From the NCBI GenBank assembly GCA_937988795.1, contig CALKHY010000075.1, positions 1 through 10,839 on the forward strand: a DNA stretch of 10,839 bases, given 5' to 3'. The notes under the pieces are model-generated. The model searched no databases. It was given only the letters and a program-made list of their open reading frames with translations, and was not told the origin of the DNA. Below, piece by piece: positions 5,660-10,839 of the stretch. Numbering within the stretch: position 1 is the stretch's first letter; the number at the start of each line of letters is the position of its first letter. The translations under genes were made by a program, and so were the position numbers. This stretch comes from an uncultured Candidatus Saccharibacteria bacterium. Its GTDB lineage: Bacteria; Patescibacteriota; Saccharimonadia; Saccharimonadales; UBA4665.

Positions 5660-7174
5660 CTACTTGGCGTATTCGATGGCGCGGGTTTCGCGGATGACGT
5701 TGACTTTGATAGTGCCGGGGTATTGCATGGTGGATTCGATCTTGGTGGCGATGTCGCGGGCCAGCTTGATGGCGGCCAGGTCGTCGATCGCTTGAGGTTT
5801 GACGAATACGCGGACTTCGCGGCCGGCGCTGATGGCGTAAGACTTCTCAACGCCATTGAAGCTGTTCGCAACGTTCTCAAGCTCCTTCATGCGCTCGGCA
5901 AAGTTCTCGGCCGAGATGTTGCGGGCGCCTGGGCGGGCGGCGCTGATGGCGTCTACCACGCGGATAATGATGGCCTCGACGCTGGTCGCCTCCATGTCGT
6001 CGTGATGTTGCTCGGCAGCCAGGGCCACTTCTTCGGGTGCACCGTACTTGCGCAGGATTTCGCCGCTGATGTGGTGGTGCTTGCCCTCCATCTTGTGGGT
6101 GAGGGCTTTGCCGAGGTCGTGGACGAGCGCAGCGTACTTGGCAATCTTGACGTTCGCGCCAACTTCTTCAGCGATGATGCCGGCCATGTGCGCCATCTCA
6201 ACGGAGTGCTTGAGGACGTTTTGGCCGTAGGACGTGCGGTACTTCAGCTCACCAAGCAGGTGCAAAATTTCCTTTGGAATGCCGATGATGCCAACTTCGC
6301 GGGCGGCGTCTTCGCCGGCGCGCACGATTTCTTTTTCGACATTCTTCTGCGCCTTCTCGACAACTTCTTCAATGCGGCCGGGGTGGATACGGCCGTCCTT
6401 CATCAACATCTCAAGGGCCTGGCGGGCAACTTCGCGGCGCACCGGGTCGAAGCTGGAAAGCACAACGTAGCCCGGCGTGTCGTCAACCATGATGTCCACA
6501 CCGGTAGCGCGTTGCAACGCCTGGATGTTGCGGCCTTCCTTGCCGATGATGCGGCCCTTCATCTCCTCATCTTCCAGCTTGACGGATGTAACGGTGCGCT
6601 CAGCCGTTACCTCGCTGGCCATGCGCTCCATGGCAGAAACAATAATGAGGCCGGCTTTTTCTTCGGCGTTCTCTTTAGCCTCATTTTGGAGTTTTGCGAC
6701 CAAGCCCATGAGGTCGTGCTTAATGTCGCGCTCGGTCATCTGCATGAGCTTTTCGGCCGCCTCTTCCTTGGTCAGCTTGGCGATTTTCTCCAGCTTGTCC
6801 TGCTGTTTCTTGCGGATCTCACGGATCTCTTCCTTGAGCGCTTCAACCTCATTTTCGGCTGCACGCAGCTTTTCGGCGCGCTTGTCCAGCTCGTCCAACT
6901 TTTTATCAAGCGTTTCTTCGCGGGCAACGAGGCGCTGCTCAATGTCTTTAAGCTCTTTGCGGCGGGTTTGCTCTTCTTTGCGACCCTCTTCGATCAGCCG
7001 GGCTGCCTCTTCGCGGGCTTCGTCCTTAATGCGCGCTGCTTCTTTTTTTGCTTTTGCTAACTCTTTTTCGGCCTGGATTTGCGCCGAACCGATGCGTTTT
7101 TTTGTTAGAACAACATTTGCACCAAAACCAGCAGCAATGCCTAGTGCTGCCAACACTAACGAGATTGGTTCCAT
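5660..7174 (-). CDS. rny: Ribonuclease Y
   Basis: This 504-aa protein is the membrane-anchored endoribonuclease that starts mRNA decay in many bacteria lacking RNase E. The family length is about 510-520. The domains run in order: an N-terminal membrane helix (4-24), a long charged coiled coil (about 30-175), a KH RNA-binding domain with GRIIGKEGRN (207-216), and an HD metal-hydrolase domain with H323 and H352-D353 (VHDLGKA). A conserved C-terminal domain ends near 500. All expected catalytic motifs are intact. The ATG at 7174 is preceded by AAAGG (7181-7185) six bases upstream and has its own promoter (7315-7344) with a long leader. It is the first gene of the five-gene operon and is followed after one base by the 197-aa gene. 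Confidence 0.97.
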   Translation of the reverse strand: MEPISLVLAALGIAAGFGANVVLTKKRIGSAQIQAEKELAKAKKEAARIKDEAREEAARLIEEGRKEEQTRRKELKDIEQRLVAREETLDKKLDELDKRAEKLRAAENEVEALKEEIREIRKKQQDKLEKIAKLTKEEAAEKLMQMTERDIKHDLMGLVAKLQNEAKENAEEKAGLIIVSAMERMASEVTAERTVTSVKLEDEEMKGRIIGKEGRNIQALQRATGVDIMVDDTPGYVVLSSFDPVRREVARQALEMLMKDGRIHPGRIEEVVEKAQKNVEKEIVRAGEDAAREVGIIGIPKEILHLLGELKYRTSYGQNVLKHSVEMAHMAGIIAEEVGANVKIAKYAALVHDLGKALTHKMEGKHHHISGEILRKYGAPEEVALAAEQHHDDMEATSVEAIIIRVVDAISAARPGARNISAENFAERMKELENVANSFNGVEKSYAISAGREVRVFVKPQAIDDLAAIKLARDIATKIESTMQYPGTIKVNVIRETRAIEYAK

Positions 7175-7241
7175 AGGTTGCCTTTCTATCGGTACAGATG
7201 GGTCGCAGCAATCGCTGTCACTTCCCTAGCTGCCAACCTAT
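7173..7241 (-). promoter_or_regulatory. Leader stem that can cover the rny start codon
   Basis: In the rny leader, ATAGGTTG (minus strand, 7234-7241) is exactly complementary to CAACCTAT (7173-7180), which includes the first two bases of the start codon. The enclosed 53-base loop holds the AAAGG ribosome binding site (7181-7185) and a small hairpin (7206-7209 with 7214-7217). An 8-bp stem of this kind could limit initiation. Whether it forms is unproven. Confidence 0.35.
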
Positions 7242-7314
7242 CTGGAATTCGACTAAAAATTAGAAAATGTTTGGATCAGGACCGCTAGACACTTTACGCA
7301 AATCCTTGTATAGA

Positions 7315-7344
7315 AGTATACGCTGTGAAATATTCCACGGTCAA
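7315..7344 (-). promoter_or_regulatory. Promoter of the rny operon
   Basis: On the minus strand TTGACC (7339-7344) and TATACT (7315-7320) are separated by 18 bases. The -35 lies seven bases after the sortase stop codon. Transcription should begin near 7308, giving a leader of about 134 nt before the rny ATG. Confidence 0.65.
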
Positions 7345-7350
7345 TAAAAT

Positions 7351-8328
7351 TTAGTCCAACACGGCAAAGACGACCACACGGTGGTCGTAGCCGTACTCAG
7401 GGTGATAACGGCCGTCGCAGGTCATGAGGTTGAGGCCAGGCTTGCCAGGAATAGCAGTGTTGAGCGCTGCCACCATGTCCACTTTATCTTTGCTGTACGT
7501 CTCGGTTTTGACGACTGAATAGGTGAATATCTGGCCATCGCCACGCTCAATCTGAATTTTGTCGCCTGGCTGCAGTTTCTTGATGTTATAAAACACGCCT
7601 GGCTTGCTGGGGCCATGTACGTGACCATCAATAAACATCGCGCCGTACCCGCCTGGCTTAGCAGTGGTCTCCAGCCAACCTGCGTCATAAATGTTGGCCG
7701 GTGTCTTGATTTCACCGTTCGGCATCACGCCCATTTTGAGTATGCGGGCGTTCACGCCAAGTGATGGGATTTTAATCCTCTTTGGCTCATCTGGCGCAGG
7801 CCGCCAATACCCACCAGAGGGAGCGTCTTCCGATGGCAAACCGTTGTCCGGTAGACTCCCGTCGCTACTTTCGGTAGTGGCAGCAGATTTAACAGCCAGC
7901 GTCTCGGCTTGTGCTTTCACCTCCTTGTTAGTGTTGAACTGCATCACACCTACCGCGACCCCAAAAACAAACAAAATCACCGCCAGTGATGTTAACGCCA
8001 GGCCGCGCATGTCTAGCCGACGCATGCTCCTTCTGCGACGTTTCTGTTGCTGAGTCCTTACAAGTTGGCGCATCAGTACGCCCGACCGCTGCAAACGTCG
8101 GGAGGCAGGCTTTGGCTCAGGCCGTGCAAACACCGGCTCCCCGGCAGGCTTTGACTGAACCTGCTTTGCGGGTGCCGGACGGACATCGTAAATCATGCGG
8201 GGGCTTGGCAAGACAGCACGGCGCTCGTATGAAATCGAGCGCCGACTACTAACTGTTGCTGTGCCTCCGATAGATTTAGGTTCTACACGTTCTACCGGAT
8301 GGCGGCGACTTGCTCCTGTTCCGGCCAT
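7351..8328 (-). CDS. Membrane-anchored sortase (class E/F-like transpeptidase)
   Basis: This 325-aa sortase has a long, arginine- and proline-rich cytoplasmic N-terminus (1-108), one membrane helix (about 109-131), a polar linker, and an extracellular sortase barrel (about 182-325). The catalytic residues are H236 (IDGHVHG), C304 (LMTCDG) and R317 (DHRVVVF). The barrel start (RIKIPSLGVNA) and PGD block (254-256) fit class E/F sortases. Sortases cut a C-terminal signal and link the protein to the cell envelope; the neighbouring SPDTG protein is the obvious substrate. The ATG at 8328 has no SD, only an A-rich leader, and internal ATGs (residues 45 and 86) have none either, so the first ATG is kept with moderate certainty. 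It lies 47 bases after the surface-protein gene with no terminator between, so they are probably co-transcribed. The N-terminal extension is longer than in typical sortases. Confidence 0.92.
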   Translation of the reverse strand: MAGTGASRRHPVERVEPKSIGGTATVSSRRSISYERRAVLPSPRMIYDVRPAPAKQVQSKPAGEPVFARPEPKPASRRLQRSGVLMRQLVRTQQQKRRRRSMRRLDMRGLALTSLAVILFVFGVAVGVMQFNTNKEVKAQAETLAVKSAATTESSDGSLPDNGLPSEDAPSGGYWRPAPDEPKRIKIPSLGVNARILKMGVMPNGEIKTPANIYDAGWLETTAKPGGYGAMFIDGHVHGPSKPGVFYNIKKLQPGDKIQIERGDGQIFTYSVVKTETYSKDKVDMVAALNTAIPGKPGLNLMTCDGRYHPEYGYDHRVVVFAVLD

Positions 8329-8336
8329 ATTTTTTG

Positions 8337-8350
8337 TTTTGTTTTAAGTA
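8337..8350 (-). promoter_or_regulatory. Leader motif shared with the surface-protein gene
   Basis: TACTTAAAACAAAA on the minus strand lies nine bases upstream of the sortase ATG. The same 14 bases occur in the leader of the surface-protein gene at 10043-10056. The flanks differ, so this is a short conserved leader element or a chance match between A-rich leaders. Confidence 0.35.
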
Positions 8351-8375
8351 TTTTTGTTAAACAGCTCTGGAAAAT

Positions 8376-10028
8376 CTAGCGCTTGCGACGTGCGGCAGCA
8401 AATGCCGGACGGAACTGCCTGCGGGCGATGAGAGCAACCCCGCCAGCTGCGCCGAGCATCAGCGCCATAGTAACAAACGGGTTGTTGGTCAACAGCGCAA
8501 ACCCAGTGTCTGGCGAAATGGCCACAACCGTCAGCTCAATATCATTGCCGTCGCCACCGACATAACTAATGCTGAATGTCACTCCGTCGGCCTCAAAGGT
8601 CGCACCTTCTTCTAAGTCGTCAAAGGTGCCGATAACCTGGTCCGAACCATCATTACTGACAATTACGTATTTCTGGCCAGCCGTAGGAACGAAACCGCCA
8701 TATCTGCTTACATTCAAGGCGCCACCAGCACTGACAGTGCCCGTTACCTTAATCTGGTCATATTCGTCACAGGCAGTCGTGCCGCCAAGCTCGAACTCGT
8801 AAGTACCATCGAGTACCAAGTTGCCAGTGTTCAAGCAGCCGGGGCTCAGACCGGGAGCGATGGTCCCAAATACACTTGTGGCTCCCAGGGTGCCAGTGCC
8901 CTTCAATGTCCCCCCGAACGCTACAAATGTGGTTCCATAGGTGCCGGTAACAATTGCTGTTTTGTTCTTGTACACATTAATCTGGGTGTTTGGCGAATCT
9001 GCTTCGTATTTCGTTTCTTCAACCGCAGGTTCTATGGTGCCGTTGCCGGTAGCCGATTCGTTAGAGGATGAGGCAATTTCTACTGTTCCGGACGAACTGT
9101 CAGTGATAGAGATGGTGTAGTTTCCCGAAATCGCGCCTGTTAACTTAACGTTGCGTCGACCCGCGCTAATCTTGATATTTGATCCCAGTGTTATCGGACC
9201 GCTCAGTGTCGCCAAGGGGTACGGGGGAGAGGATGAACCGCCGCCCGAGTTCCAGCAACAAGTGACTTGCAGTGTTGCCGCGAATTGGTTTGCGCCTGAA
9301 CCTTGCAGCGTCAGAGGCTCCGCGTAAGTGACGTCATCGTCTCCTGTCTGAAGAAACACTAGACTGGCACCATCTGCGACTGTGGTGCCCGAAGCAGTTG
9401 TACCCAACCCAGTCGAGTGCCGCACAAGAAGATAACCTTTGCTCACGGTCGTTGCACCGGTGTAAGCGTTCGCGCCCTCGAGGACAAGCTCGCCCTCACC
9501 TGTCTTGGCAATAGCGCCGCTCCCGCTAACCACACCACCAACCGATGTCGTGCTCTCTGTGTTGAAAGTTACGGTACCACTGGCAAGGTTAACAGTCCCG
9601 TCAAAGTAGAGCAGGCTGCCGCCATCGTCAACCGTCTGGGTGCCATCAAATACCAGCGGCACATCAAACGTCTGGTGCTTCGCAGCTGAACCAGTCATCT
9701 CGTTAACAATTCCACCTGTTATGGTCAAGGGGCCAGTGCCGTCAAATGTGTAGTTGCTGTCACTGGTTGCCGTGCCAGTAAAGGATATACCTGCCCATTT
9801 AACATCGCTGGGTATTTCTATCTCCCGCTGGCTGGCGTTTGCCGGGAACACCGCAATGTCAGATTCTCCCGGGGCGACGCCGCCAACCCAGTTATCACCA
9901 TCAGTCACATCGCCGCTCTCGCTTCCGTCCCAGGTGATAGATGCAGCGAATGTGGTTGGTGATGCCAATACAAACACCGACGACAGGCTTAGAACCAACG
10001 CCGATGCAAATAGTTTTATCCTTTTCAT
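8376..10028 (-). CDS. Sortase-anchored surface protein with autotransporter-type beta repeats
   Basis: This 550-aa secreted protein has a Sec signal peptide (basic KRIK, hydrophobic 6-22, probable cleavage after FAA near residue 29). The mature part is rich in Gly, Thr and Ser and has the rhythm of a beta-helix. Residues 171-203 match the passenger-associated transport repeat (PATR, TIGR02601) with LVLEGANAYTGATTV. About 373-502 follows the common end of such passengers (GTLKGTGTLG, IAPGLSPG, TYEFEL, YVGGDGNDIELTVV). The C-terminus is a sortase signal: SPDTG (505-509), a hydrophobic segment (about 514-535) and a basic tail (ARRKR). No outer-membrane barrel is present. Four cysteines (C257-C258, C398, C420) could form disulfides. 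A ribosome binding site AAAGGACG sits upstream of the ATG. It is probably an adhesin or coat protein on a monoderm cell. Confidence 0.88.
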   Translation of the reverse strand: MKRIKLFASALVLSLSSVFVLASPTTFAASITWDGSESGDVTDGDNWVGGVAPGESDIAVFPANASQREIEIPSDVKWAGISFTGTATSDSNYTFDGTGPLTITGGIVNEMTGSAAKHQTFDVPLVFDGTQTVDDGGSLLYFDGTVNLASGTVTFNTESTTSVGGVVSGSGAIAKTGEGELVLEGANAYTGATTVSKGYLLVRHSTGLGTTASGTTVADGASLVFLQTGDDDVTYAEPLTLQGSGANQFAATLQVTCCWNSGGGSSSPPYPLATLSGPITLGSNIKISAGRRNVKLTGAISGNYTISITDSSSGTVEIASSSNESATGNGTIEPAVEETKYEADSPNTQINVYKNKTAIVTGTYGTTFVAFGGTLKGTGTLGATSVFGTIAPGLSPGCLNTGNLVLDGTYEFELGGTTACDEYDQIKVTGTVSAGGALNVSRYGGFVPTAGQKYVIVSNDGSDQVIGTFDDLEEGATFEADGVTFSISYVGGDGNDIELTVVAISPDTGFALLTNNPFVTMALMLGAAGGVALIARRQFRPAFAAARRKR

Positions 10029-10042
10029 GGTGGTATCGTCCT

Positions 10043-10056
10043 TTTTGTTTTAAGTA
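10043..10056 (-). promoter_or_regulatory. Leader motif shared with the sortase gene
   Basis: TACTTAAAACAAAA lies in the predicted 5' leader, directly before the AAGGACG ribosome binding region. It is identical to the stretch before the sortase ATG at 8337-8350. Confidence 0.35.
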
Positions 10057-10069
10057 GTCACTATTTATA

Positions 10070-10097
10070 AATGTAGCGTAAGCGTTATAGAAGTCAA
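10070..10097 (-). promoter_or_regulatory. Promoter of the surface-protein/sortase unit
   Basis: On the minus strand TTGACT (10092-10097) is followed after 16 bases by TACATT (10070-10075). Transcription would start near 10063, leaving a leader of about 35 nt before the ATG at 10028. The -35 is good; the -10 matches four of six consensus bases. Confidence 0.5.
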
Positions 10098-10106
10098 CTG
10101 GAAGAC

Positions 10107-10132
10107 AAAAAATTGTTGTGGAAAAATCACAA
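10107..10132 (-). terminator. Weak possible terminator after tsaB
   Basis: On the minus strand a 5-bp stem (TTGTG with CACAA, 10116-10120 and 10128-10132) is followed by CAA and six T residues (10107-10112). The stem is short and AT-rich, so termination would be inefficient. Confidence 0.3.
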
Positions 10133-10135
10133 AAA

Positions 10136-10531
10136 CTACTTTTTCTGCTGCGTGATGTGGACGGGTGCGCCGTAGTGGGGGAGTGCGATGCGTTCGTTTT
10201 CACCGGCTTTGAGGCGCCGGATGCCTCGCTCAATCCAGTCGTCGGTGTCAGAAACAATTGGGATACCGAGCCCGTACGCTAACGCATCAGCTACGGTCAG
10301 ACCAATGCGCAGGCCTGTAAAGCTGCCCGGACCTTTGTAGCAGACTATGCCATCAATATCGCCAAAGTCCTTACCTTGCGATTCCAGCACTGCTTTGATC
10401 TTCTGATGAATCGTGTCGGACAGCTCGCGGTGAGCCTGCCAGACTTCGTACGCCAGCTGTTTGTCATCATCGTACAGGCCGACCTCGGCCTCCGGTTTGT
10501 CGGTGCGGATAGTCAAGATAATCACATTCAT
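10136..10531 (-). CDS. tsaB: Short TsaB (tRNA threonylcarbamoyladenosine synthesis factor)
   Basis: TsaB is the scaffold that, with TsaD and TsaE, makes the t6A modification at position 37 of ANN-decoding tRNAs. This 131-aa protein shows the family opening (MNVIILTIRTDK), the conserved histidine region (AHREL, 33-37) and the hallmark GPGSFTGLRIGL (67-78). Full-length TsaB is about 220-230 aa; here nearly all of the second ASKHA subdomain is missing. The last residues (LPHYGAPVHITQQKK) resemble the closing P-x-Y ... K segment of full-length proteins, so the shortening looks like an internal deletion rather than a premature stop. I chose the ATG at 10531 because the family fold begins there; the longer frame to 10600 overlaps the upstream gene. 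No SD is visible. TsaD and TsaE are not in the window. Confidence 0.88.
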   Translation of the reverse strand: MNVIILTIRTDKPEAEVGLYDDDKQLAYEVWQAHRELSDTIHQKIKAVLESQGKDFGDIDGIVCYKGPGSFTGLRIGLTVADALAYGLGIPIVSDTDDWIERGIRRLKAGENERIALPHYGAPVHITQQKK

Positions 10532-10583
10532 AGCATAACAGATCTGTGCGCTAGACGGAATACCCAGCCCGGATCGGTACAGG

Positions 10584-10839
10584 CTAACGTCCGGAGCCAC
10601 TGGAGCCGGCCGATTCGGAGCAAGTGGTCGGCACGATTGTCAGCACCACGCTGCGAGCAGTCCTGGCCTGAGCGTCATTACTGGTGCTGCCGCCGATATC
10701 CGTGATGTTACCCGGATCGGCAATCTCGATGTATGAGGCAGGGACACCCTTGGCCTGCAATAGGCTCGCCACCTTTTCGGCGCGCTGCTTGGCAAACTCC
10801 AGGTCAGCTGCCGCTGTGGTGGCAACACTGCCCTCAAGC
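10584..10839 (-). CDS. OmpA-like peptidoglycan-binding domain protein (C-terminal part)
   Basis: The gene runs off the right edge; 84 codons of its 3' end are visible, in frame from 10838, with the TAG stop at 10584-10586. The segment follows the second half of an OmpA-like domain: a helix LEFAKQRAEKVASLL, then KGVPASYIEI, then SNDAQARTARSVVLTIV, which parallels the family's R-A-x-x-V ... G-(I/V)-P ... N-x-x-x-x-R-x-x-R-x-V pattern. Such domains bind peptidoglycan stem peptides non-covalently. The tail after the last strand is short and Ser/Gly-rich with one Cys. The stop lies 52 bases before the tsaB start, so the two may be co-transcribed. The N-terminal part (signal peptide, membrane anchor or other domains) is outside the window. 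Confidence 0.7.
   Translation of the reverse strand, partial: LEGSVATTAAADLEFAKQRAEKVASLLQAKGVPASYIEIADPGNITDIGGSTSNDAQARTARSVVLTIVPTTCSESAGSSGSGR

Noticed and set aside
5659..5880. N-terminal extension of the 197-aa gene into rny
   Set aside because: These codons overlap RNase Y in another frame and are Ser/Pro/Thr-rich with no domain; the ATG one base after the rny stop is the natural start.
5627..7060. Long plus-strand open frame (477 codons) opposite rny
   Set aside because: It lies fully antisense to a complete, motif-perfect RNase Y. Its repetitive Leu/Phe/Val/Asp content is the usual shadow of a charged coiled coil with biased third positions.
6477..7229. Plus-strand open frame of 250 codons, very rich in Ser
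   Set aside because: Antisense to the coiled-coil part of rny. The Ser-rich low complexity mirrors Glu/Lys/Ala codons on the coding strand.

Overview
The window looks like a chromosomal segment of a Candidate Phyla Radiation bacterium, most likely a Candidatus Saccharibacteria (TM7) relative. This rests on family content rather than on any search. The clues are a class E/F-like sortase next to a surface protein ending in an SPDTG sorting signal, an unusually short TsaB, very compact overlapping genes, and base composition near 50% GC. TGA is used as a normal stop (HAD, CYTH and NIF3-like genes), so the recoded Gracilibacteria/Absconditabacteria are unlikely.

Layout. Positions 1-320 hold no gene but are packed with perfect inverted repeats, including what folds as a four-way junction. 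Next comes tRNA-Pro(CGG) on the minus strand, whose CCA end forms the base of a perfect long hairpin. Positions 439-2887 carry three stand-alone genes: a DUF6580-type membrane protein (+), a PII/CutA-like NIF3-domain protein (-) and an MFS transporter (+). A second, almost identical tRNA-Pro (TGG, minus strand) closes this segment. Everything from there to the right edge is on the minus strand.

Read in the direction of transcription (high to low coordinates), the minus-strand block starts with the 3' end of an OmpA-like domain gene, then a short tsaB. These are followed by a cell-surface pair: a 550-aa autotransporter-repeat protein with an SPDTG anchor, and its probable sortase. A promoter just after the sortase gene drives a tight operon: RNase Y (rny), an unrecognised 197-aa protein with a Cys-His-Asp arrangement, a HAD phosphatase, a CYTH-domain protein and a YmdB-type cyclic-nucleotide phosphodiesterase. 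Junction spacings are +1, +4, -4 and -4 bases. The operon runs into tRNA-Pro(TGG), after which a terminator hairpin appears.

How the genes may work together. The rny-ymdB pairing is a known neighbourhood in Firmicutes and is linked to RNA decay and cyclic-nucleotide hydrolysis. Here three further genes lie between them, two of them phosphate-ester enzymes, giving a candidate RNA-decay/nucleotide module. The sortase and surface protein form an enzyme-substrate pair for cell-wall display. The least explained parts are the structured DNA at 1-320, the tRNA-terminal hairpin, and the 197-aa protein.
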